The notes beneath the pieces were generated by a model. It did no database searches and was not told the origin of the DNA. It was given only the letters and a program-made list of their open reading frames with translations. Positions 21,901 to 31,389 of a stretch of DNA of 64,000 bases are shown here, in pieces. Position 1 is the stretch's first letter. Every line of letters starts with the position of its first letter. Source of the DNA: Platerodrilus igneus (taxonomy: Eukaryota; Arthropoda; Insecta; Coleoptera; Lycidae); contig JARFIW010000593.1 of assembly GCA_036346225.1 (NCBI GenBank), positions 806,001 to 870,000 on the forward strand, written 5' to 3'. The position numbers were made by a program, and so were the translations under genes.

Positions 21901-22799
21901 GACTTGTACTCAATGAACGCAACGGACGAGAATTAAGTATGGCCTCAATTTGAATTAGTGCGGTATTAAATTCCTCATACGAGAGAATTTGAAGCACCGA
22001 TAATCTTGTTGGGATGACTCTTAACTGAATTGATGCCTGCCTACCTCAACTCTACGAAGTGAGGGGTTGACGGGGGATTGAAAATAAATTCAATACCCTC
22101 TGCGGTAGCAACATGTTGAATAAGTTCTGCCAGTTTACGGGCAGCACCAGTGAATTTGTGCCGCAATCACAGTAGATTTTGGCACATTTACCACGGCTAG
22201 CAATGGAACCCATCAATGCAGATATAAAAGCAGATGAGGACAAATTTGAAACTAGCTCTAAGTGCAGAGCTTTAGTTCCAAAACAAACGATCAAACAAAG
22301 ATAGGACTTTAGTGACTTTGAACCACGGGTACGGCTCATGGTAATTGCGAACGGTCCACCAAAATTAACCCCAGTGTGGAGAAAAGCTTTACCCAAAAAG
22401 GTGCGGGTTGCTGGTAGGTCGCTCAGAGGGGGGATAGGGAATTAGTATTATACGAAAACAAATGATACAAGCCTTTAGACATTTTCGAACAGCCTTTTTT
22501 GCGGCCAAAATCCAAAAATATTGCGTTAAAAGAAATTGGGTTGTTCTAAGAACAGGATGTCAATATTTTTGATGACAGTCCAAAACAACGAGATCTGTCA
22601 AACGATGAGTACGAGGTAATAAGAGTGGAAACTTTTCCCCATAAGGTAAATTAGACTTTCGAAGGCAACTGTACACCCTGAGTAAACCATGTCTGTACAA
22701 AAATGGGCTAAGGAGTCTAAGCTGTTTGCTAATGGTTCTCCTCTTTTCAATATTCTCTATGTCCTTATAAAAGAATTCTAATTGAACTTTTTTAACCAA
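21900..22799 (-). pseudogene. BEL/Pao integrase, broken
   Basis: 22799-22560 contains the zinc-binding lead-in (LRLLSPFLYRHGLLRVYSC, LPYGEKFPLLLPRTHRLTDL). 22396-22052 contains the catalytic core (GVNFGGPFAITMSRTRGSKS, FGTKALHLELVSNLSSSAF, IYCDCGTNS). A third frame (about 21895-22015) holds SYEEFNTALIQIEAILNSRP, the end of the core. Catalytic Asp positions are recognisable but the frame is interrupted. The end of this block marks the junction to Gypsy-B. Confidence 0.7.
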
Positions 22800-23119
22800 T
22801 AAATAAAGCGCAACTTGTTGTTGTTAACTTGAAATGATTTGCGATGCGTTTGAAACGAGATCCACAGGGAGTCTAAAAATGCGAATGAAACGAAGAACAT
22901 AACATATAATGCGACAAACTTTATTTATATCAGAAAATTTGTTTAATAAGAGATCAAGAGAATGATCCGAAATGATAATATTCAATAAGATAATTCTCTT
23001 TTCCAAATCCATAAGTGTTGAATCCACTTCAGAAAATTTACTCACATGTCAATCTGATTGTGGAAAAGAAAGCCAAATAGGACCGGACCACCATAAACGA
23101 TGGTCTACTAAGCCCGTGG

Positions 23120-23827
23120 CTAGTAAACCCCGAGAGGCACAATCCACTGAATTATCTTGACATTTGATATAGTTCCAAGACCCAGAAGAAATTTGATCTT
23201 GAATGTGTAAAATTCTTTTAATAATGAAAGTTTTCCAATGGTAAGAAGGCGATCAAATCCATGATAAAGCCACTGTAGAATGTTACCACGCAAAATCGAT
23301 AACTTTAGTCGAACCATGTAAATATTAAACAAGAACTCAATCAAATCTGATGAAAGTACCGCGGCAGATAATTTTAGCCAAAGCACAGAAATGCGTTAGG
23401 TAGGTGCAACCTTTGATTTTGCACATACCAATGAAACTTTGATATAACCATTTGTGTCTACCATTCTAAAATAAACTACTGCGGCGTATCCTTGTTCGGA
23501 AGCGTAGCAAAACCCATGCAACTGAAATTCCAGACAGTTATCAGACAAAATCCACCGAGAAATTTTCACCTTAGACAATTCTGATAATTGATCAAGGTGA
23601 TCCTTCCATTTGACAGTGACATCAACAGGAGGGTCGTCATCCCAATCGATGCCCCGAATCCATAAATATTTAATAAGGTGTTTTGCAAAAAACACCAACG
23701 GTGTCAAGCCCAAGGGATCAAAGATCCGCGCTATTTCTGAAACCATGTGTCTTTTAGTACAAATCCGATTCACCGGATTTACTACATAAAAAAATTCGCC
23801 CAATGACGGATGCAACTGAAGGCCCAA
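23120..23827 (-). pseudogene. BEL/Pao RT-RNase H connection and RNase H-like region
   Basis: The segment 23827-23396 reads LGLQLHPSLGEFFYVV, ARIFDPLGLTPLVFFAKH, LWIRGIDWDDD and FQLHGFCYASEQGYAAVVYFR, ending KSKVAPT; these are characteristic of the BEL/Pao region after RT. A frameshifted continuation runs to about 23120. The GFCYASE block corresponds to the start of the RNase H-like fold. Broken by several shifts. Confidence 0.7.
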
Positions 23828-23904
23828 AATTTTTTGCCAGAGATTAGTTGAATCTTCGAATGAAAATGTCTGTTGATACCTAGCCGATTAAGGTACTACT
23901 TTAA

Positions 23905-24999
23905 TTACGTCATATACATTATGTTCCATTTACGCAACCTAAATCTACCCAACAAGCTCAGTTTGTCTAATTCCAAAATCAACTGCTGTGCGTCTTCAAC
24001 CGATTGTGACCCCGTCACGACATCGTCAACATATGTATCGGATTTCAAAGCCTTAGCAGCTAAAGGAAAGTTTGATGATTCAAGACGGGCCAATTCTTGG
24101 ATAACACGCAATGCCAAATACCGTGCTGATTTGACACCATAGGTTTATATAGTATAAAATTTGAAATAGGTTCTGTAGGATTAGACCTCCAAACAATTTT
24201 TTTGAAATTTCCGGTGTTCCGGAGAAATCAGAATTTGTCGATACATCTGTTTGATGTCTGCAGTGATGACAATCGGATGTAAGCAAAAATGCAAAAGTAA
24301 AGCCAAGATATCTTTTTGTAAGGAAAGACCGGCAAGCAAATGGTCATTAAAAGATCCGTCAATAAGAGTAGTTGTCAAAGCGTCAAAGACTACCCTAAAT
24401 TTTGTTGTGTTACTTTCTGGTTTAATAACCGCATAATGCGGAATGTTATATTCTGTCGAATAATGCGATGATTCCTTCATGCTAGAAGGAATGAGTGACA
24501 TGTGGCCATTTTGTAAATAATATTGCATAAACTCCCTGTACATTATATACAGTGGAGAGTCTTTTTGTAGACGTCTTTTCAATGTCAAAAACCTACAAAG
24601 TGCGACTTTCCGAGAATACCAAAAAATAGGTTCCGGACCATTAAATGGAAGTGACACTATAAAACGACCCTGCTCGTTTGTAGAGTGTGTTGTCAAAAAA
24701 TGCTGCTCACAAGCTTCTTCTGCAGAAGAAACCTTGTGGACATCTGGAATACCTTCCAGCTCCCAAAACCGATGAACTAGAGTATCCAAGGGTTCTATTA
24801 GTACACATAATGAAGTACTATCTGCTGCAGGAGAAATGATTTTCCTTGTAAGAACCCACCCAAATTTGATATGAATCGCGACTGGTTCGTCTACGATTCC
24901 CATACGAATCTCATTTAACAATGAGTATGCACAAACATCTGCACCCAAAAGTAAATCAATTGTGCCTGGCTTATCAAAATCAGGATCAGACAACGGCAA
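23905..24999 (-). pseudogene. BEL/Pao protease and reverse transcriptase, broken
   Basis: The 272-codon segment 24999-24181 starts in the A17 protease (IDLLLGADVCAYSLL, FGWVLTRKI) and continues into the RT N-terminus (STEYNIPHYAVIKPES, KFRVVFDA, SFNDHLLAGLSLQKDI, ADIKQMYRQI, which holds the first catalytic Asp). After a frameshift, 24117-23905 contains SDTYVDDVVTGS, the catalytic YVDD box, and LGRFRLRKWN. RT copies element RNA to DNA in the particle. Key acidic residues are present, but the frame break between them inactivates the copy. Confidence 0.75.
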
Positions 25000-25379
25000 G
25001 TCCGCTGTATGCCGTTAATGGTTGGTGTTTAATTGGACTGCAGGCAATTTACCATAAATATGCACAATATAAACAACTACATCAAATTGTGGATGTGAGA
25101 AAGCTAAACCTAGACCTTACTTTAATGGGAACGTTGGATTTTTGTAAGCCAAGTCGCTGACGACAAGTTTTTGTCATATAACTTTCCATGCTACCGTTAT
25201 CTAACAATGTTCTGACCTTTTAAATCTTTCCGTTCTCATCTCAAATTGCAATAGTTGCAGTTGTCAACGAAGTGACGGTTTTCGAAGAATGCGATGAAAA
25301 TAAACTGCTAATACTTGATGTACTTGCACATGGTTGATTTGACTGTAGTACCGGCGCCTTATTAATTAATTGACCCGTC

Positions 25380-25610
25380 AATGATTTTTAAAAATTGTAA
25401 AATGTAGCAATATGTTGTGAGGTTTATCGCACTTTCTACAAACAGATTATGAAGAACATTTCGTGGCTCGATGAATCCCCGATAAACAATTAACGCAAAC
25501 ATTTTTTTGCTTAACAAACTCGTAACGCTCGTGAGGCGTCTTGTCCAAAAAATTCCGACACTGATATAAAGCATGTTTGTCTTTACAATGATGTCAAGAA
25601 GACCGTGTTC
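25380..25610 (-). pseudogene. BEL/Pao gag zinc-knuckle region, frameshifted
   Basis: In one minus-strand frame the paired cysteine/histidine pattern of BEL gag C-termini is readable (CRNFLDKTPHERYEFVKQK, VCVNCLSGIHRATKCSS, CRKCDKPHHILLH), with a stop between the knuckles. It would bind element RNA. The longer open frame over the same DNA (25362-25622) is a shadow. Confidence 0.6.
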
Positions 25611-25689
25611 GGTAAACTGCAATCATTGCTCCAAGATGGAAAAGAACATAAGTGTCATCCATAGAATGACGGTAGCTGATGATACTTAG

Positions 25690-26515
25690 CAACCCGAAAA
25701 AATACGTGAAGATTAGGATAATGACGCCGAATTGGTACGTATTATTAAGTGGAAAAGTAAAGGACGACGACCAGCTTGGGAAGAAATTAGTATTTCAAGT
25801 AGAAGTCTGAAGGCATACTGGGTGCAGTAAGACTCCTTGGTGATTGAAAATAAAATCTTGAAACGACGCATGAAGTGTGAAGATGGCACTGAGAAACGAC
25901 TTGAAGTGATAGTGCCGAGAAGCAGAGTGCCGGAAGTGTTGCAGCACTTGCACGATGGTACCTCCGGAGTGGACTTTGGCGTGAAAAGAGCTCTAGAAAG
26001 AGTAAGAGAAAGATTCTATTGGGTGAACTGCAAAGAAGGTGCGAAGAAATGGTGCCGGAAATGTGAGTTGTGTGCCTCTGGAAATGGCCCGGTCACAAAA
26101 CAGAAAGCCCCAATGATACAGTATAACGTAGGGAATCCTTTTGAGAGGGTGGCCATTGATATAGCTGGTTCGTTTCCTAAATCAGAGAAAGGAAATAAAT
26201 ACATCTTGGTTGCAATGGAATATTTTACCAAATGGCCGGATGCGTACGCCATACCTAACCAAGAAGTCGAATGGTTGCAGATGTACTAGTGAGGGAATTG
26301 TTTTGGTGTTCCGTTCAAAATACACTCCAATCAAGGTCGGAACTACGAATCGGTGTAGTTTCAGAACGTCAGCAAGTATCCTGGAATCAGGAAGACTATA
26401 TCAACGCCACTTCATCCTCAATCGGATGGAATGGTTGAAAAAATGAACAGGACGTTATAAAAGTATTTAGCCAAAGTAGTCTCCGAACATCAACGAGACT
26501 GAGGCCAATATTTAC
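25690..26515 (+). pseudogene. Gypsy-D integrase (copy 1), frameshifted
   Basis: RRPAWEEISISS and KAYW (linker after RNase H), VIENKILKRRMKCEDG, the HHCC zinc domain (HLHDGTSGVDFGVKR, FYWVNCKEG, WCRKCELCASGNGP) and the core start (VAIDIAGSFPKSEKGNKYI) are open to 26289. After that the core continues in other frames to about 26510. One HHCC histidine is replaced (GVDFG where copy 2 has GHFG). Non-functional. Confidence 0.75.
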
Positions 26516-26517
26516 AT

Positions 26518-27085
26518 TTGTTCCTACTGGGGTACCGATTTTCGGTACATGACAGCACAGAATACTCTCTCGCTTGCGTAATGTTAGGACGTGAATTGCG
26601 GCTACCATGTGATCTTCAGTTTGGATTTAAACCTGGAGAAGAGATCGCAGGTAAAGATTACGTTTGTAAGCTTCGCGAAAGATCAAATAGCATTCACGAA
26701 AACGTCCGAAAGAATATCCGGGCGGCAAGCGATCGAATGAAATCACATTATGACACGAGAGCACAATAAGGTGGTTACCAACTTGGAGATTTAGTGTGGT
26801 TGTACAATCTACAAAGAAAGCATGGATTGTCGACAAAATTACAAAGACAATGGGAAAGCTCGTACGAAGTGTTAAAAAGAGTTAATGATGTAGTATACCG
26901 GATCAGAAGATCTCCCCGTGGTAAACCGAAAGTGGTACACTTTGACCGTTTAACATCTTATGCTGGCAACAATCAGGAACACTCGAGTAATGAAAATGGG
27001 GTTCAAAGAATTATTAATCGTTATTCAAATATAGATCTTGAAAGTTTCATGGCGGCATATGGTGGTTCCGCTAAGACGAAATTTG
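26518..27085 (+). pseudogene. Gypsy-D integrase C-terminal region and GPY/F module (copy 1)
   Basis: 26518-26769 encodes MLGRELRLPCDLQFGF and KLRERSNSIHENVRKNIR, the end of the integrase core region. After a stop at 26767, the frame 26794-27354 encodes the chromodomain-like GPY/F stretch (SYEVLKRVNDVVYRIRR, GKPKVVHFDRLTSYAG). This module normally helps target-site choice. The frame then runs without a stop into the macro domain, which is what makes this family unusual. Confidence 0.7.
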
Positions 27086-27650
27086 GCGTTGTTGTTGAAA
27101 AACAGAAAGACCTGTTTAGAGCACCAGAAGGGCATACCCTTACACATTGCGTAGCTCAAGATCTGCGAATGTCAAGAGGAATAGCTGTTGTTTTCAAGAA
27201 AGGGTTTGGATGTGTGGATAAGTTAGTACAACAGCAACCAACTGTAGTAAAAACTTTGGTCTTCAAGATGGAAATTGTTATGTTTACTATCTGGTCACCA
27301 AAAATTCTACATAGCAGATACCTAGTTATGAACATCAATGGGAGCCTTTGTTGAGTCTTAAGGCTCAGATGATGGAAAATGGAGAACGAGACTAGCGGTG
27401 CCCAAGCTAAGCTGTGGATTGAATCGCTTAGATTGGAGAATAGTTCGAAATATGCTAGAAGTAATTTTCCAAGGAATCACCATCCAGGCCCTTGTTTGTT
27501 GTTATCGACTGGTTGCCTACCATGACCAAGCAAAAAGCGTTGACTGTTATTTCCAACGACGTGGTGGATGCACCAAAGGAGATAGCTGCCGATACCATCA
27601 TCAGTCATCAAATTGGCGTCTTGTTTTTACAGTTACAAGACGTAACGGCT
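27086..27650 (+). pseudogene. Macro domain (TARG1/OARD1-like) plus CCCH zinc finger at the end of Gypsy-D pol (copy 1)
   Basis: The N-terminal half of a macro domain is in frame with GPY/F: FRAPEGHTLTHCVAQDL, RGIAVVFKKGFGCVDKL, QQPTVVKTLVFK. After frameshifts near 27280-27390 the second half is in 27398-27727: PKLSCGLNRLDWRIVRNMLE followed by VIFQGITIQALVC. The same frame goes on to VDCYFQRRGGC, TKGDSCRYHH, a C-x7-C-x5-C-x3-H finger. TARG1-type macro domains bind ADP-ribose and remove it from proteins; their GLDRL motif carries a catalytic Asp, which reads Asn here (GLNRL), so this copy looks inactive as well as frameshifted. The reading frame ends at a purine run before the LTR. Confidence 0.7.
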
Positions 27651-27665
27651 TTAAAGAGAGGGCAG

Positions 27666-28172
27666 TGTTACGAACTATTAGGCAACACGCAAGTTGCATA
27701 ACTGAAATGTATTCTACAGAAGTATAGAACATTTGAGCAAACACCAGACTATGAATCATCTAGTTAATTTTAGAGTATATATAAGAACGGTGATGAGTGT
27801 ACATCAGTTAGTCTATATCCAAATGTCGTATATAAATCATATCGTGTATAGTTAGTTGGTTACTACGTTTTGATAGTCCTATAGTAAATATAAATTTGTA
27901 TTATGTACACGTGCATATTGTACCGCCAGCTTGTACATAAATAGACAAAAGGATAATAAATAATTTATAGTAGTGTTAGTGTTAGGAAGACTTATGATTA
28001 AAGATTTAGTTTAAGAAGATATCAGTGTTTGTAAATAGCATTAGTGTGATAGTGCTTCATTGTTAATTGGACTGAAAACATCTATAAATAAGGCATATAC
28101 TGCTAATTAAACTTGTGAATAGTGAATAATAACAACTTTTGTTATTACTTGTTCTAAATCGGTAGCCCGCTA
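27666..28172 (+). repeat. 3' LTR of Gypsy-D copy 1
   Basis: Starts TGTTACGAACTATTAGGC right after a purine run (AAAGAGAGGGCAG) and ends near GGTAGCCCGCTA. It aligns along its length with 54300-53768 (minus). A TATATATAAG box at about 27776 is followed by CATCAGTTAGTC about 25 bp later, a good core-promoter arrangement also kept in the other LTR. Confidence 0.75.
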
Positions 28173-29025
28173 TGATGTTATTAGTAGTTACTTAATTGTA
28201 TGATGCACGGAGGTTTCCTCTTCAACTATACTTAAGACAGTGATTATCGTAAGGTACTTACTTTCTCTACCTAAGTTTAGAATTATGCTTTTCATGCAAC
28301 AAATGGCTTGCGTTTGATAGGTATCGCACATGCAGTCAGAACCCCAACATCAAACAGATAAAATGGACTACGTCAAAGCAACGTATATTACAATTTTTTT
28401 ACACATATATGATACGGTTTTGTTTGCAGCCATAAACTACTTGCCACATTTAAAGATATAAATCATACTATTATTTAGAGAAATATTTAACAGTGTTCGC
28501 AAAAACGTGTTATGTTATATAACAGAGAAGAACAACAAAATCGCTCTTTCAATAAAGTCATTGGTGTCGTGGGGCACTAAATTTGATTTTCCAATGTTCC
28601 CTCCGAAGGTACTACTTTGGCCAGAAAGCGAGTTTTTTTACTTGGAAAATTTTGAATTTTGCCGAACCCTTGCTGTTCCACAAGGTAGGGATCTTTAACG
28701 TGCGTGACAACACTCACGCACGGGACCGTCATTTTACCTCTCATCCGAACCACCACACGGAGCCACCTGTGTCGTGGGAAGGCAAACCAACAAAAGTTAT
28801 GGAATTAGTACAGTTAGTGCGACTGAGAAAGATTTTTACGAATCAGCTTCCCAAATTACGAATTGGGGAGAGAAGCATTGAATATTTAATATTTAATTTT
28901 TAGTAAAATATAAAAATACGGTGTATCTTCAAAAAGGTTCTTGAACAAGTGTTGTTCCACGGTAGAAATTCAATAAAAATAAAGTTTGGTAAAATATCTC
29001 AAACCACAACTTAACATAAGGAAGA
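28173..29025. other. No gene identified; contains a 9-bp perfect stem-loop
   Basis: AT-rich except for about 28660-28790. CGTGCGTGA / TCACGCACG with a 6-base loop lies at 28699-28722. Two overlapping frames (28507-28698, 28583-28903) have no recognisable domain and were not called genes. Confidence 0.5.
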
Positions 29026-29039
29026 ATCTTGAATAGTAT

Positions 29040-29146
29040 CATCATCATAGGGTCTTCAGTCCTAAAACTGGTAAGACGCGTACCATCATTGTTTCCTATT
29101 CTGAACTAACCTACAGATTTCCCTGAAATTTGCACAGTCTGCATCT
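29040..29146 (-). mobile_element. Very short 5'-truncated RTE copy with 14-bp target duplication
   Basis: 107 bp matching the 3' end of the RTE copies at 10413 and 33655 (GGGTCTTCAGTCC, GACGCGTACC, TTTCCTATTCTGAACTAACC). It is flanked by perfect direct repeats ATCTTGAATAGTAT at 29026-29039 and 29147-29160. This defines the exact 3' end of the family, a CATCATCAT repeat as seen on the plus strand. Confidence 0.85.
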
Positions 29147-29160
29147 ATCTTGAATAGTAT

Positions 29161-30838
29161 AATAGTTGAAATTTAATGGGGATTAAAATTCTGATTGAAA
29201 TTTAGATGTTTATAGTGGACTAGGTGTGCTAGAAGCAGTTTTCTGCACCTACTTGCGTACTCATTTGAAAACGATCTAGCATAGCTAATTTTTTGGTTTT
29301 TGCAATAAAATGACTATTGCGGTACAATTGGAATAAGTAAATTGTGGTGCTCGGTCAATAATCTCGCATTTGTAAACGAAAATTATATATTAAGTGATTC
29401 GTAAAATATTTGTTCTTAGTAAAGCTGATGTGATCAATTTTCTATTAACTTCCTTAATTTCGGTTCTATAATACGATAAATACCGTCAGTGTTAAATAAC
29501 ATTCGAAGAAATGTTGCTACAAAATCGCCAAATGAACTTATGACTAATTTGGCCAGACGGAAAATAACAATTCCAATTCCGCTTATTTTATATATCTTGG
29601 AAGAGAACCTCTAGCGTAAGAATCTAGCTTTCATAAAGACATGAATTCAAGCTAGATATTCAACCTCCTGTTGACAGTAAAAGGCAATGAATTTATACTT
29701 TGTAATTTTGCGAACACGAGCTCTACTTGAGTAAGTTATATCTGGAATGTTCTATATAACCTAGCCGTTGCTCCCTGGCAGCTGGCGACTTATTCAATAA
29801 CTTCACCTCGGGGCGACTTGAGTTGCCCTCTGTTCCCGTCTTCTTGTTTACATAATGACCATCATTTAGCTGGACAGCGGCCTGTGTCCCTTTTATTTCA
29901 CCATATAACTACCCCAAAGTTGTAATCGATTTTGCAATAATGTCCAGCTTGAAAAACGTACTCTCTGCACGTGTATATCACTCCCACTCTATTAAATTAA
30001 TGCAAATCTATGTTTGTTAACGTAATTGAAGCTCTTAATTTTATTAACGTTCTAGATTCAGAATGGGTTACTTGTATGTAATTATGTAGTTTAATATTCA
30101 AATTAGCAGCTTCTGTACTTTTAATGTAAACGCGACTAAGTTGTGGGTTTTAGAATTTGTATTCCGCTTTGTTACGTTTAAAACTAGACACAGATGTTTA
30201 AATGACTCAGTATCTAGTGAACTTCCGTATAATTAATGACTTAATATCATTACGAATCAGACCACGCATCACTAATTTCATAAAAGTTGTCTCATCAACA
30301 TTTTAAAGGTTAGGGTATTCCAGTACAGAAATATTTTGTTTGGGTTACTGCAACCTACAATTAATTTCATTCATAACATTATATCAGCCTTCCTCCTTAA
30401 TAGATTACTTTAAAAAAATTTAGAACTGATTTCAGATGCAACGACGCTGCAGATTTCAAAACTGGACAAACGTACTTCTCGATTCTGTTAAAAACCATTG
30501 GTGTGTTTCATTAACCCTTATCCGATACGCTGAAAATTTTATGCTGTACGGGAGGGAGTAGCAGGATGAGGTCCATATTACTCTTAAACTGTAAAAATAC
30601 ATGATAAAAAAATTTACTGCAAAAATATTAAATATAACTTCAATGAGCTATGCTGTTAACGAAATCGCATCCATCCGCAGTGGCACATATGTAGTCTATA
30701 CAATGGCCCAGAAATCCATTTTTCCAACACTAAATTGATTCAAAAAGCAAAAAGGAACTTGTTCGTTAGCTGTACACGTACATAATACTCAACATATTCC
30801 TAATCACACGGAAATAATTTTGGAAATAGAATTCAAAT
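29161..30838. other. No gene identified
   Basis: AT-rich DNA with no frame above 60 codons and no recognisable repeat. A slightly GC-richer stretch near 29760-29840 holds nothing recognisable. Confidence 0.6.
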
Positions 30839-31389
30839 CAGTGACGTAATTACACCCTCGTCAGGCCCCACAGTTCGAGGGGGCTCGAGTGCAAGGAAGC
30901 CAAAATGATAAGAAATTCAAATTATAAATTGTTAACGCTATTTCATAGTTCTTAGAATATGTAGTACTTTCTAAGTCTACAGGTTTTAGCAGTTTTACAA
31001 ACACGATAACACCCTTAATGTTGTTAGCATCGCAAGTGTGGAGAGATATTTTTCAAAAATAAAAATTATTAACAATTATTTTAGGAACCACACTTCAGAA
31101 AATAGATTAAATGATTTATCCCTACTGGCAATAGAAAATGACACTTCCAGAAACATTAATAACTATGACATTTAATCTCGTTAGATGTCAGAAAAAATTT
31201 TTCTTGCTAGTGTTAATTTGAATTTCAATAACACTTACTTTATCTTTTATGATAAATATAACCTCCATCTCTTTGGTACACCGATAGGATCACGGCTCCT
31301 GGCATAGCCAAAATTGTTATGAATAACTTACTGTATTCAGTTTTACAAAAATTACTTTATGAGATGTCATTTCTTGTGAAGTATATTGA
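30839..31389 (+). mobile_element. hAT fragment with left terminal repeat and transposase C-terminus
   Basis: Starts CAGTGACGTAATTACACCC, similar to hAT terminal repeats (CAGNGGCGTA type). At 31016-31175 it encodes SIASVERYFSKIKIINNYF and ENRLNDLSLLAIEN, the hAT C-terminal dimerisation region of ZMYM1-like transposases. The rest of the gene is missing, so it is an internally deleted copy. It is oriented opposite to the adjacent hAT remnant. Confidence 0.6.

Larger units (their letters stand above)
21900..25615 (-). mobile_element. BEL/Pao retrotransposon remnant, minus strand
   Basis: Going 5' to 3' on the minus strand: zinc-knuckle region, A17-type protease, RT with YVDD, RNase H-type region, integrase zinc-binding region and integrase core, which is the BEL/Pao order. 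Gag N-terminus and both LTRs are absent. The left end is cut by Gypsy-B and the right end by a Gypsy-D copy on the other strand. Many frameshifts. Confidence 0.8.
25616..28172 (+). mobile_element. Gypsy-D copy 1 (integrase, macro domain, CCCH, 3' LTR), 5'-truncated
   Basis: From CTGCAATCATTGCTCC onward it is the plus-strand equivalent of 53768-59745 on the minus strand. It starts in the end of RNase H, continues through integrase, GPY/F, macro and CCCH coding sequence and ends with an LTR. Gag and 5' LTR are missing, cut at the BEL junction. The coding sequence is more mutated than in copy 2, but it lacks copy 2's later insertions, so it shows the uninterrupted macro-CCCH order. Confidence 0.75.

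Noticed and set aside
24921..25160. 79-codon plus-strand frame
   Set aside because: Antisense to the BEL/Pao protease region; no motif.
27492..27701. Second open frame overlapping the CCCH finger, present in both Gypsy-D copies (27492-27701 plus, 54477-54253 minus)
   Set aside because: Both frames stay open, but only the other one is continuous with the macro domain and has a recognisable zinc-finger pattern; this one begins at a non-conserved context and runs into the LTR. Dual coding was considered but is not supported.
28690..28730. Stem-loop as a bacterial-type terminator or RNA gene
   Set aside because: No U-tract or conserved RNA features and the genome is eukaryotic; reported only as a structure in a non-coding stretch.
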